From Locusta migratoria (taxonomy: Eukaryota > Arthropoda > Insecta > Orthoptera > Acrididae): a DNA stretch of 64,000 nt. The stretch's first letter is position 1; each line of letters opens with the position of its first letter. The translations under genes and the position numbers were made by a program. Below, in pieces: positions 22,741-33,899 of this stretch. The notes under the pieces are model-generated. The model was not told the origin of the DNA, did no database searches, and worked only from the letters and a program-made list of their open reading frames with translations. The stretch spans positions 363,321,168 to 363,385,167 of the forward strand of contig CM048744.1 in NCBI GenBank assembly GCA_026315105.1. The letters are read 5' to 3'.

Positions 22741-22869
22741 CCTCATACCGTTCAACTTTTATAGGGATGCATAAGGTGTTTTGCCTCCACATGAAGATGA
22801 ATTTAACAAAACCGGATGAAAGCTCTCCTCATGTCTTCATAAGAGAATCTCCATTCGTTCCCAACTAGG

Positions 22870-23985
22870 TGGACATAGATCGAAGGCCATTGAGAGATTT
22901 ATACCAAAAGAAATTTATAACAGAAGCAAATGAAACCGTATTGTATACAAAAAGCATCAAATGACTTTCAGAAGCAATTGAAAAAGCTTGTAATATTTAA
23001 AAGAACTCGATATCACAAGATAGACTAAGTTCCATAAAAGCTAAAAATTTATCTCGGCTTTCAGATGTTTTTAATAGATTCCACACCGAAACTGACTTGA
23101 AATCTCGCATAAAATCCAAACAGATTCTGGTCGCATGTAAACTACATCGGCAGCAAGACATCAATACCTCCCATTCGCGATAGCAATGGTAGTGTTTCCA
23201 GTGACAATGCCGGTATGGTGGAGTTACTAAACACGGTCTAACGAAATCCATTCACCATAGACGTCGGAGTAAATATTTCATAATTCGATTTAATAATAGC
23301 TGCCAACATGAGTAAATCTGTGTTGGAACTTCGTCGAATAAAACAACCAACTTACAAACAGCAGGAGTTTACAAAATACCATCATATTTCAAGAAAATTC
23401 CTGTAAACCCAAATCCAAAAGAAAGCAAGTGCAGACAATTGCGCACTGGAAAGAACACGTAGATAATGTCGTGGGAAAGGCGAACCAGAGACTGCGTTTT
23501 ATTGGCAGAACCCTTAAAACATGCAACAGAACTACAAAAGAAACTGCATACACTACTCTTGTCCGTCCTTTTTTGGAGTATTGCTGCCCAGTGTGGGGTC
23601 CTTATCAGGGGGGTTTGACGGAGGACATCGAAAGAGTCCAAAGAAGGGCAGCTCGTTTCGTATTGTCACGATACAGGGGAGACAGCGTTACGGAAATGAT
23701 ACAGGATCTGGAATGGAAATCATTACATCAACGGCGCTTACTTGCGAAACTCCAATCGCCAGCATTCTCCTCCGAATGCGAAAATATATTGTTCACTGCT
23801 ACTTACATAGGTACAAATGATCATCAGAATAAAATACGAGAAATCAGAGCTCGAACGGAGAGATTCAGATGTTCCTTCTTCCCGCGCACTATTCGAGAAT
23901 GGAATGGGTGATAAATAATATAAAGGTGGTTCGATGAACCCTCTGCCAGGCACTTAAATGTGATTTGCAGAGTATCCCATGTAGA
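22870..23985 (+). mobile_element. CR1-like LINE with reverse transcriptase deleted
   Basis: The 5' part (22870-23410) matches the endonuclease-to-reverse-transcriptase linker of this family (for example CGAAGGCCATTGAGAG). Homology then jumps at about 23430 to the C-terminal thumb and tail: HWKEHVDNVVGKANQRLRFI, RPFLEYCCPVWGP, VQRRAARFVLSRY, IREIRARTERFRCSFFPRT. The entire catalytic core between them is gone. The 3' end is TGCAGAGTATCCCATGTAG followed by GTAGATGTAG-type repeats. Confidence 0.85.
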
Positions 23986-24040
23986 TGTAGTTGTATAAAA
24001 TTACAGAAACATCGGTTTAATAAGTCATGGTTGCAAAATT

Positions 24041-24240
24041 AAAAATGTTCAAATGTTTGTTAAGCTTATCAGCTTTAACTGCGGGGTCATCAGTTCCTAA
24101 ACTTACAAACTACTTATAAACTAACTTATATTAAAGACAGCAAAAACATCCATGCCCTAGGGGGGATTCGAAATCCCGACGGGGAACGGCCTCGCGCATC
24201 GGAGCATAGCGTCTCAATGCGCTCGGCCACTCCGCCGCGG
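24041..24240 (-). mobile_element. tRNA-headed SINE (copy g)
   Basis: Full-length minus-strand copy with tail ATGTTCAAATG, body, B-box complement GGGGATTCGAAATCC and head end CACTCCGCCGCGG. Target duplication TGCAAAATT at 24032-24040 and 24242-24250. Confidence 0.95.
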
Positions 24241-25018
24241 CTGCAAAATTCTAATGCGAATTATTTACAGAGGAATGGAAAAACTAGTAGAAACTGACAT
24301 CGGGGAAGATCAGTTTAGATTCAAAATAAATGTAGGAACATGTGAGACAATACGTTACGACTCATCTTAGAAGATAGATTAGGGAAAGGCAAACCTACAT
24401 TTCTCGGTTTTTTAGATTCGAAGAAAGCTTTCGATAATGTTGATTGGAATACACTCTTTCAAACTGACCTGATTAGACAGTGTCATGAAAGGCGCATATA
24501 AGATGAACAATACCAAGAGCAAAGCAAGGTTGTTGGATTGCAGTCTAAGAAATTCACGCAATGCTGAAAGAATTAGATTAGGTAACGAAGCAATAAAGTG
24601 GTAGATAGGCTTTGTTACTTTGGCAGTAAAATAACGTAAAATGGTCGCAGTACATATGATGTAAAATGCAGAATGGCGATGATAAGAAATACGCTTCTGA
24701 AAAAGAGTAATTCGTTAACATCGAATATTAATTTAAATGTGAGAGTCTTCTGAAAGCATTTGTGTAGTGCGTTACCTTGACCGGGAGTGAAACATGGACG
24801 ATAAATACTTCAGATAGAAAAACATAGAATGTTGTGCTATAGACGAATTCTGCATAACTGTTGAGGAGGTACTGAACAGAATTGGGGAGAAAAGAATTTC
24901 CGACATACCTTGGCTAAAAGGAGGGATCGATTGGTAGGACGCGTTTTTAGACACCAAGGAATTGTGAATTTACGATTGGATGGAAGTGGGTGGTGTAAAA
25001 ATCGCGGAGGGAGACCAA

Positions 25019-25199
25019 ATGTTCAGATGGTTGCTAAGCTTATGAGACTTAAATGCGGGGTCATCAGTCCCTAAACTTACAAACGACTTATAAACTACCT
25101 ACAAACAACCATGCTCGAGGGAGGATTCGAACCCCCGACAGGGAAAGGCCTCGCGCATCGAGCATAATGCCTCAATGCGCTCGGCCACTCCGCCGCGGT
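25019..25199 (-). mobile_element. tRNA-headed SINE (copy h)
   Basis: Minus-strand copy of the GCATTGAGGC head subfamily with a shortened segment between body and head. Perfect 12-base duplication GAGGGAGACCAA (25007-25018 and 25200-25211). Confidence 0.95.
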
Positions 25200-25354
25200 G
25201 AGGGAGACCAAGAGACGAATACAGTAAGCAGGTTCAAATGGATGTGGGTTGCTGTTCTTATGGTCAGATGGAGAGGCTTACACAGGATAGAATAGGGTGG
25301 AGAGCTGCATAAAACCAGTCTCCGTACTGAAGACCACAACAACAACAAAAACAA

Positions 25355-25674
25355 CATAATATTTTATGAATTATTACTGTGGTATAGTTTGTGGTCGTTG
25401 CTTGAATAACAACAGATGAAGTGCTGCAACAAGAGTAAAAAAGATATGGGGAGACATCCTTAATTTTTAATGACTTTATTTTCTTCATTCCTGTATGCGA
25501 ATGTCAATGAGACATCGGGAAAGTATTAACATTATAACTTAATGGGCACTTTTTATTCACTTTTATTGTTTTCTGTTCCGCCGTATTCTGGATAATATAC
25601 TCGTGCAGTCAACATTATTTACCTATAATGCAAAACTGTAATGCAGACTGACAGCTATACTAAATACACATACC
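25355..25674. other. No recognised feature
   Basis: AT-rich spacer between the RTE tail and the Tc1 family A terminal repeat. Confidence 0.5.
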
Positions 25675-27110
25675 AAAAAAGTGTTGATTCAAGGGGTTCA
25701 TGTCCATTTACGTAAAAATGGAATAGAGATACACAAGAACTACATTTCAGTTCTCTTTATTGCTCATAAAAACTGAAATTGACAAGTTGTATAACAATAA
25801 CCTAGGCATTATGAATTTGTGTTGAAGATTGCAGCATACACTAGTACCCCTAATATCCGTAACACAGTTCGCTTGCACTGATACATGCCTGTATGTGTTA
25901 TGGTATTCTGTCCACTAGATCATCAAGGGAGTGTTTGTTCAGACTGACCCACTCCTCAACGGCGATTCGACGTAGATTCTCTGATTGTTTGGGAGGTCGT
26001 CTCGTCCAAAGACAGCCCTTTTCAATATATCTCAGGAGAGTTCGGTAGGAGCGCATTCACAAAAGGTGCTCGATGGATGCGAGAATTGTCATCCATTGAG
26101 ATGAAACCCTCATCGGCATAGCGCTGATAAAATTGCACTATACGTCGGAGAATGTCAGCCGTATAGCCGTAATTGTCTTCTACGGCCACCAGTGGCGTAC
26201 GGTGGCCCCATGCAGTGCCGGCCGCAGCAGAGCGGCCGAGCGGATTGAGGCACTATGCTACGATGCGCGAGGCCGGTCCCCGTCGGGGTTTCGAATCCCC
26301 CCCTCGGGCATGGATGTTTGTGCCGTCTTTAGTATAAGGTAGTTCATAAGTAGTTTGCAAATTTAGGGACTGATGACCCCGCAGTTAAGTCCCTTAAACT
26401 TAAAATACATTTGAACATGCAGTGCCACTCCAAGACTTTAGGGAACGTCCGACTGAATGACTCGTCGGACTGTGTGTCCAAGACGTTCAGGTTGATCAGA
26501 CTGCCTCTAAAGACCTCTCCGACGATTGTCTGGTTGAAGGCAGAGCTATTCTCACCTGTGAATAGTACCTCATGCCAATTATGATAAGTCAGTTCAGCAT
26601 GTTGACAGGCCCATCTGTATCGCACTACATAGTGTCTAGGTGTCAAAGCTGGTCTTCGTCATTGACGTTGGGAGTAAAGCTGCATATCACGCAGCTTATT
26701 GTGTGCAGTTTGAGTCAAAATACGACGACCTGTGGCAGCCAGAAAATCAGTATTCAGTATGGTGGCGTTCCTCTTAGGGTTACTTCGAGCTGAAATCCAT
26801 AAGTAGCTATCATCAGCTCCTGTGGTAACCTTTTGTGGTAGCCTTTGGTAGAACAGAGTGAGGCAAGTCATTGAAAGTTCCTGTACCTCTGTACCTCCTC
26901 CATGTCCGGACAACATCGCTTTGGTTCTTTCGAGACGTCTGGAAACGTCCCTTGATGAGAGTCCCTCCTGATACAAAGTAACATTGCGGATTCAATCAAC
27001 TTCGGAATTGACATTGTAGGTACGGCAGAAGTATAGTCAACACAAGCGGTGTACTTCGTGGTGTTATGGCTGGAACTGATCGGCTGCCTTACCCACTTTT
27101 TCGCATAGGC
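25675..27110 (-). mobile_element. Tc1-like element, family A (copy 2)
   Basis: The left end AAAAAAGTGTTGATTCA is a terminal inverted repeat like that of the complete copy at 59983. The minus strand reads EGLSSRDVSRRLERT (helix-turn-helix), NQSDVVRTWRRYRGTGTFND, GRRILTQTAHNKLRDMQL, TPRHYVVRYRWACQHAE and HEVLFTGEN where FTDES is expected (first catalytic Asp is Gly), then KRAVFGRDDPPNN near the C-terminus. A SINE interrupts the central region at 26220-26415. The outer N-terminal end fades after about 27110. Confidence 0.85.
26220..26415 (+). mobile_element. tRNA-headed SINE (copy i)
   Basis: Full-length copy with head GGCCGCAGCAGAGCGGCC, B box GGGGTTTCGAATCC, body and tail. Perfect 11-base duplication CATGCAGTGCC (26209-26219 and 26416-26426) inside the Tc1 transposase. 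Confidence 0.95.
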
Positions 27111-27209
27111 AGTGCATATGCGTGGTTGTTTTCCTCTTTTGTGCGGGTCGGTGGTGTCTGTGTGTAGACTAAAACCCGTGGTTGTAATAGACGGGGAGTG
27201 GACAAAATA

Positions 27210-27886
27210 ATATAAACGCCTAACACTGACACAATATTTTTGTATTAGCATTGATAACAGCCTCAATCGTTCGAGTAACAAATTAGTAAAGTGTCTTTAT
27301 AGTTCCCAACAGGATGCGCCAATTACTTCAGCGATGTTGGGACTGCAAATTTATACATTGATCGGCTCTGAAACTTCTCATAACGGTTCGATTATGTTGA
27401 GGTCTGGCGATTTTCCTCTCCAGGGGAGATATTTGGTATTTTTCTGATGCTGTACAAAGCATGCGTAAACCTTTTTGGCTGTATGTTTGTAGATGCATAA
27501 TCATTTATTAATATGGCAGCGTTTGTTATCAGTATGTCAGTCACAGTAAGCAGTTTGCTGTCGAGTATGGTGATATATTCATTCACAGTTATCTGCACAT
27601 TGTTGGTAATTATATAAATAAATAACACCTTATAGATGCCCAAGTCATGACGGAAACTCCCCCATGCTTGACAGTAGGAAGGAAGCATGCTGTATCGTAA
27701 GACAGTAGGAAGGAAGCATGCTGTATCGTAAGACGTAGGAAGGAAGCATGCTGTATCGTAAGTTTCTTTCGGGTTTTTTGATACATATACCCAGTTATTT
27801 GTAGGTATCAATGTAAACAATGTTTCATCGGATCATACCACGTACTACCAATCATCAACTGTCGCCAGCGGTATTGTTCCAAACAG
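27210..27886 (-). mobile_element. Tc1-like element, family D (decayed)
   Basis: The minus strand encodes NNWVYVSKNPKETYDTACFLPT, NEYITILDS, then INDYASTNIQPKRF (degraded QDNDPKHTAK with the second catalytic Asp region), and shifts frame before a piece matching SPDLNIIEP. The right-hand direction is 5'. A plus-strand block ACGGGGAGTGGACAAAATAA at about 27192-27212 resembles the terminal region of this Tc1 type. A three-copy tandem repeat sits within the coding region. Confidence 0.7.
27675..27762. repeat. Tandem triplication, about 30-base unit
   Basis: Three almost identical head-to-tail copies of GTAGGAAGGAAGCATGCTGT plus ATCGTAAGAC(A). On the minus strand the unit encodes YDTACFLPT repeated, expanding a segment that is single-copy in Tc1 transposases. 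Confidence 0.95.
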
Positions 27887-30563
27887 CATTACTCATAGAT
27901 TTGGCCATCTCCAGTAAGAAACTTAGGATTGTGGCAGTGTATACACCCTGTGAAGGGACAGATCAAGATGAGATGGACAAATTTTACAATGCACTCAGTG
28001 ATGTAGTTGTTAGAGTGAAGGATAAGGATAGTGTTTTACTCGTGTGTGATTTCAACGCCAGGATAAGAAATCGAACAGAAGGTTATGAAAAGGTTATGGG
28101 TAAGTTTGGAGAGGATGTGTAGGCTTACAGGAACGGAAAACAGATGGATTTTTGTTCCATTATGGGCTTAGTTATCACAAACTCCTTCTTTAAGCATAAG
28201 GACATTCACCTCTATACGTGGAAAGGAAGGGGAACCAGATCTATCATTGACTATATAATAACAGACCAGGAATTCAGAAAGACAGTCAGGGACACACGTG
28301 TTTTCAGGGGGTTCTTTGATGATACTGATCATTATTTAATCTGCAGTGAAATTGGTTTTGTGAGGCCAAAAGAGCAGAAAGTCAGGTCAATGTGTAGAAG
28401 GATAACAGTGGAGAAACTTCAAGACAAGGATATTAGGCACAAATACATAACAATGATCTCGGAAAGGTACCAATTAGTTGAATGTAATGATTTACAGTCA
28501 CTGGATGAGGAATGGTCAAGGTAGAGAGACACACTACTGGAAGCAGCTAGAGAATGTCTTGGAACAGTAGTGTGTAAAGGTAGCAAGAAGCAGGCATCCT
28601 GGTGGAATGACACAGTCAAGGCAGCCTGTAAAAAGAAACAGAAGGCATATCAAAAATGGCTCCATACTAGAAATCAGGCAGACAGAGAAAGTTGTATTGA
28701 AGAAAGAAACAAAGCCAAACGGATAATTGCAGAATCCAAGCAGAAATCATGGGAAGACTTTGGAAACAAGCTAGAATCTCTGGGCCAAGCCGCGGGAAAA
28801 CCATTTTGGAGCATAATTAGCAATCTTCGAAAGGGAGGGAAGAAGGATTAACAAGTGTTTTGGACAGGTCAGGAAAGCTGCTAGTCAATCCTGTGGACGC
28901 CTTGGGCAGATGGAGGGAATATTTTGAAGAATTGCTCAATGTAGGTGAAACGTTCAATGATGTATCAGATTTTCGGGTAGAATGGGATAGGAACGACGAT
29001 GGAAACGGGATCTCATTTGAGGAAGTGGAGAAAATGGTCAGTAGATTACAGTGCAATAAAGCGTTGGGGTGGATGAAATTAAGCCGGAACTCGTCAAATA
29101 CAGTGGAATATCGGCTCTCAAATGGTTACACAGGATAATTGAAAGGTCGTGGGAATCGGGACAGATTCCGTCTGACTGGACGAAATCGGTAATCACGCCA
29201 ATTTTCAAACACGGAAACAGAAAAGATAACAACAACTATCGAGGTATTTCTTTAATTAGCGTCGTAGGCAAAATATTCTCAGGTATTGTTGAAAGGAGAG
29301 TGCGAGTATTAATTGAGGACAAGTTAGATGAAAATCAGTGTGGGATTAGGCCTCTTAGAGGCTGTCAGGACCAGATCTTTAGCTTACGGCAGATAATGAA
29401 AAAGTGCTATGAGTGGAACAGGGAATTGTGTCTATGTTTCATAGATATAGAAAAGACTTATGACCGTGTTCCTAGGAGGAAGCTAATGTTAGTTTTACAA
29501 GATTATGGTAAAGGAGGCAAACTTCTGCAGGCAATTAAAGGGCTTTACGTAGACTGTCAGGCAGCAGTTAGAGTAGATGGCAAATTAAGCTCATGGTTCA
29601 GGGTGGTTTGAGGGGTAAGACAAGGCTGTAACCTGTCACCACTGTTGTTCATACTATTCATGGATCATATGTTGAAAACAGTAGACTGGCAGGGCGGGAT
29701 TAAAGTAGGTGAAAACAAAATAAGCAGTCTCGCATATGCGGATGACTTAGTTGTAATGGCCGATTCGATTGAAAGGTTGCAAACTAATATTTCAGAGCTC
29801 GATCAGAGGTGCAAGGATTATGATATGGAGATCAGCATCTCCAAAACGAAAGTAATGTCTGTGGGAAAGAGATTCAAACAGATTGAGTGCTAAATAGGAG
29901 GAAAAAAGTTAGAACAGGTAGACAGTTTGAAGTACCTGGGATGTATTTTCTCACAGGATGGAAACATAGCGAAAGAACTGGAATCGAGGTGCAGCAAATC
30001 TAATGCAGTGAGTGCTCAGCTAAGATCTACTCTCTTGTGCAAAAAGGAAGTAAGTACCAAGACTAAGTTAGCAGTGCACCTCTCTATCTTTCGACCAACT
30101 TTGTTTTATGGGAATGAAAGTTGGGTGGATACAGGTTACCTTATTCATAAGATAGAGGTTACAGATATGAAAGTAGCAAGAATGATTGCAGGTACCAATA
30201 GATGTGAACAATGGCAGAAGGGTGTCCGTAATGAGGAAATCAAAGAAAAACTGGGAATTAACACCATAGATGAAGCAGTTAGAGCGAACAGACTGAGATC
30301 GTGGGGTCATGTTACACGCATGGGAGAAGCAAGGTTACCTAAGAGACTCATGAGCTCGTCAGTGGAGGGTAAGAGGAGTCGAGGTAGACCAAGAAGAAAG
30401 TACTTAGATTCGGTGCAGAATGATTTTGAAGTAAAAGGCATAACATCAGACGAGGCATCAATGTTAGCATTGAATAGGGGATCATGGAGGAATTTTTTTA
30501 GAGGTACTACGCTCCAGACTGAACGCTGAAAGGCATAATCAGTCTCTAATGATGATGATGATG
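27887..30563 (+). mobile_element. Second RTE-like LINE family (copy H)
   Basis: A 5'-truncated LINE different in sequence from the other RTE copies. It ends TAATGATGATGATGATGA, an ATG-type tail. It lies directly against the Tc1 family D remnant. It covers part of the endonuclease, the full reverse transcriptase and the C-terminal domain in several frames, making it one of the longest and youngest-looking coding remnants in the window. Confidence 0.85.
27900..30529 (+). pseudogene. LINE endonuclease/reverse transcriptase (broken)
   Basis: Endonuclease: VAVYTPCEGTDQDEMDKFY, SVLLVCDFNARI (the D-N pair of the catalytic site), RSIIDYIITD and DDTDHYLI (degraded SDH box). Reverse transcriptase: WTKSVITPIFKHG, NNYRGISLISVVGKIF, LCFIDIEKTYDRVPR (motif A), GVRQGCNLSPLLF (motif B) and LAYADDLVVMAD (catalytic YADD, intact). 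C-terminus: LKYLGCIFSQDG, AVRANRLRSWGHVTRMGEAR and GRPRRKYLD, ending in LQTER. Stops near 28122, 28524, 29610 and 29893 plus a frameshift around 28850-29070 break it. The catalytic boxes are well preserved, suggesting fairly recent death. Confidence 0.85.
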
Positions 30564-32190
30564 AGCATTACTCAAGTGAATGTTGATTTTGGCAGTCGGT
30601 TTTGTCGTACTAGGTTTATGATGTCGGGCCACAATGGTTCTTAACGCTCGTCGTTCGTTGTTAATTAACTTCGGATTTCGCCCACTATTCCTCTTCGCCA
30701 TTGATGTTTTACCTAGGTTTGTATACGCTGTCATTACCGAGGATACTGTCTCATTGAAACAGTAAACAGTGCAGACGTTTCCATCACAGATACTCCACTA
30801 ACTATGCACCACCGAGTTAGCCTAAGTCTAATTATTTGTATTGAGAGTCACATAATAAAAACGTATAATATGCTGCAAGGTATCGTCGAAGACTCCGTAC
30901 GTCAAAATGTGCACTGCGATCGTGTTTCAGAGTTAATACATACGCAGTTGTGTTACTGTATGTATTTCATAGAGAAAAGACAATTACCAGGAGACAAAAC
31001 GTACTTAAGAACACTGATCTGAAAATGTTTTTCCCTTCACTTGCACAAACTGTTTGGATGAAAATGGGTGCTGACTTGCATCCAAGTTACTATCATCTGG
31101 CTCCAACTTTCATGCACAGCATATCCAGGAAGAAAGGCCACCCCAATTCGTTTCTTGTTTTGCTGCATATTCACGCCTTAATCACAGAATTTTATTTACT
31201 TTATGTAACGCTGAACACATAAATATTTCTTTGTGCTGGTCAAACATGAACGTCATTGATGAAAGGAACAAACGCATCTCCATAAACATCATTAATGTGG
31301 GTGCCATCTATCTATCATGTCCTGTGAAAATAATGAGTGGTATCTGAATTTTTAATCGTACGTTTCCGTTAATTCGTTGGGACGTCCATTGCGCCAGTTC
31401 TGTACCTGAAGATTTCTCAGACGTTAAGTGTAAGAGCTACAGACAAGTCGGAAGATTTGCTTTGTAGATGACCTTACTTCTTTGCTTTATAGATTAACGT
31501 GACATCATATCTGGTCAGTTTCTTTGGGAACCGGTTTAAGTAGTTTAATAACCGTTGGTTGCCTCGAAGGCCCTTTCGGAAGTGTTCTTTCATGCTTCTT
31601 TTTTACTGAGCCGTGGCCACGTAGCGTCGGCCGCGTTCGAGCCGTAGCCTCATACGGGTGATTGCCAGTTACGACCTGCCCCGGCGCAGCTGCATTCACG
31701 TAATGCTGACGCAGTTAGATTTCTACTAGTGTTACAGAAACCTGATTATTATTCAATAGGCATTGAGTGATTACTCGTGTGATATCCTTTTCATTAACTA
31801 CCTAAACTATCACGTAAATACAGGCAAATAATGTAGCTCACGGCACTTTAACACAACAATGAAGTACTGAAAACGAAATATTTGCCACCTCTCTTTACCA
31901 TCTAGATTTTGTGTAATGTTTGACGAGTATTTCCTCCATAGTAAGGTAAACACAATTATGACTTTATTTTATGAAGTAGGGTAAGTTGTTACTGTTTTCT
32001 GTGCTGAATTTTGAAGCCGCAGTAGCTCTGAATCTACCATTTCATTATATTATTGGTCTTTTCATGAAGTTGAGACAATCTTTCAATGATGGTAAAGACG
32101 GGAAATGTATAATGTGTAATATTTACAACCTCTGACAATGAAGTTCTGTGAGTAGTACTGCAACATTAATGTAGATGAACTATGAACTGC
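30564..32190. other. No recognised feature
   Basis: About 1.6 kb of mostly AT-rich sequence. A GC-richer patch at 31600-31700 shows no motif. No supported exon or element. Confidence 0.45.
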
Positions 32191-32192
32191 AG

Positions 32193-32460
32193 TTAGCTTA
32201 CCGTCCTTACTCCCACATCTATGCACCGATGAGCTCTGAGATACATTTCCTGGAAACTTTGCACAAAACCTTCTTTTAGGATGGTGTTCAAAAGCAAAGT
32301 CGCCTTTCGTTGCATGTCAGGAATATCGTCACACAAAGCAATTTTGAGTCGATGGAATAGGAAGAATTCTGGAGGATCGAGATACGGCAGGTATTCAGAG
32401 ATGCCAACGTTTGAGAAAGCCAATTCTTAATTGCCGAGTCAGGCCAGGCAGTGCTGTTAC
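32193..32460 (-). mobile_element. Mariner transposase C-terminal fragment
   Basis: The minus strand reads DPPEFFLFHRLKIALCDDIPD, MQRKATLLLNTILKEGFVQS and FQEMYLRAHRCIDVG, the C-terminal portion of a mariner transposase (the usual ending is CIDVGGDYFEG). It is the same type as the plus-strand fragment at 33380-33775 and may be part of the same or a nearby insertion. Confidence 0.8.
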
Positions 32461-32559
32461 CGGGGGGAAGGGGCAATTTTTATGCATCGACATCGCTAAA
32501 TAAGACATTACAGAAAAACTAACACATATTAAAACAAATTCAATATAACAAAGACTGAT

Positions 32560-32627
32560 ATGTACAGAGTCTCTTTTTCTTATCTGCAGATTGACGTCAT
32601 CTCAGATTTGCACTACTGGTGTTAAAA

Positions 32628-32685
<58 letters not shown>

Positions 32686-33190
32686 CACCCTTAGCTGCTA
32701 CTGTTTGCACTTGTAATATGCTTTTTGTTTTTGCATCATGTGCATCTTCTTTACTAAGAGCACGTAACAGTTGTTTCATATTAGCACTTAATTCCGATCT
32801 CAGATCATTAGATCTGCACTACATTTGTGAAGTAGAAGTTCAAGAATCATTTTTTGAATTTAAAACTTCAGTTGCCAATAAACGGCTCTCGTTTGCTGAA
32901 ACTACACTGATAACATGCTTATTATTTTGGTATCATATATCTTGTGCACTAACAGAGCACTTAACAGCCCCTTGTTCATAACAGCACTAAATTCTTATCT
33001 CAGATCGACACTACATAAGTGAACTAGGAGGTTCATTTTTTGAAGTGAATACTTTAGTTGTCCCCTTAGCTGCTAGCAGTTCCATTTCGCAGGAAGTACA
33101 TTGGTAACATGGTTTGGGTGTGAAGTCATATGCATCTTATGCACTTAACAGTTCTGTGTTCATATTAGCTTTAAACTCGGTCTTATTCTT
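32560..33190. repeat. Diverged tandem repeat, unit about 185 bases
   Basis: Blocks recur at about 185-base spacing: CTTAGCTGCTA (32692, 33065), TTAACAG plus a TTCATA block (about 32773, 32960, 33150), ATCTCAGATC (about 32799, 32996) followed by CTACAT..GTGAA, and CATTTTTTGAA (about 32849, 33034) followed by a CTT.AGTTG block. Two full and two partial units remain. Poly(T) at 32632-32681 interrupts the first. Confidence 0.75.
32632..32681. repeat. Poly(T) tract, about 49 bases
   Basis: Uninterrupted T homopolymer within the first unit of the local tandem repeat. It may be an old poly(A) tail of a minus-strand retrocopy, but no body is attached. Confidence 0.95.
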
Positions 33191-33379
33191 TCTCACCAAA
33201 CGTCACTCTTCCTACAGGGGAATTACTGCGATGCACCAGAAGAACAGCCATCATACGTTTGGTGACGGGTACTTTCTGTTTCCTAAAGCATCAGTGAGTT
33301 TAGATATACGAAAAAATCGCAATTTTAGCTCTGTCCCCGTAATGTCGTAATTATTTGAGGAAATTCGTAATTATTACGA

Positions 33380-33437
33380 TTGATTCGTAATGGTTGGCAT
33401 CTCTGGGTACTGTGTATGTTCAAGTTGCACCACAACG

Positions 33438-33490
<53 letters not shown>

Positions 33491-33775
33491 CCAATATCGT
33501 TAAACAGTTCCTGGCAAAAAAGGGAGTGGTGCAACTTGAACATCCACCATACTCGCCGGATCTCAATCCTCCAGATTTCTTCCCATTCCCTCGACTCAAA
33601 CTCGCTTTGAAAGGAAAGGGATTTGACGATATCCCTGACATCCAACGAAACGTGACGAGTATTCTGAACACCATCCCAAAGGACGACTTCGTGCAAAGTT
33701 TCAAGGACATGTATCACAGAGCTCAGCTGTGCATAGTTATGGGAGGTGACTATTTCGAAGGACATTAAAGTAACT
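33380..33775 (+). mobile_element. Mariner transposase 3' part with (CA)n inside
   Basis: Encodes NIVKQFLAKKGVVQLEHPPY, SPDLNPPDFFPFPRLKLALK (SPDL carries the third catalytic Asp of the mariner DD34D triad), FDDIPDIQRNVTSILNTIPK and CIVMGGDYFEGH at the usual C-terminus. Directly upstream a (CA)n tract (33439-33489) replaces the expected HDNARPHTA segment that holds the second catalytic Asp: CAACGCTCGC precedes the repeat and ACAGCCAATATCGT follows it. Confidence 0.9.
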
Positions 33776-33899
33776 GTAGTTCATAGGTCATCTACGTTAA
33801 TGTTACTGGACTATTCACCGAATTTTATTGACAGTGGTTGTAGAAACGATTTGGTTAAAAGCTACGAGAAAATTTTAAGTGACAGAACTCCAAGAAGAA

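Larger units (their letters stand above)
23995..25354 (+). mobile_element. RTE LINE, 3' half (copy G), with two SINEs
   Basis: Starts inside the reverse transcriptase (TTACAGAAACATCGGTTTAA, parallel to 4739 in copy A) and runs to CCAGTCTCCGTACTGAAGACC with a (CAA)n tail at about 25338-25354. Internal deletion removes the FADD box region around 24470. Two minus-strand SINEs interrupt it, each with a clear duplication. Confidence 0.9.

Noticed and set aside
33325..33765. 146-codon minus-strand ORF
   Set aside because: Antisense shadow of the mariner fragment plus the CA repeat.
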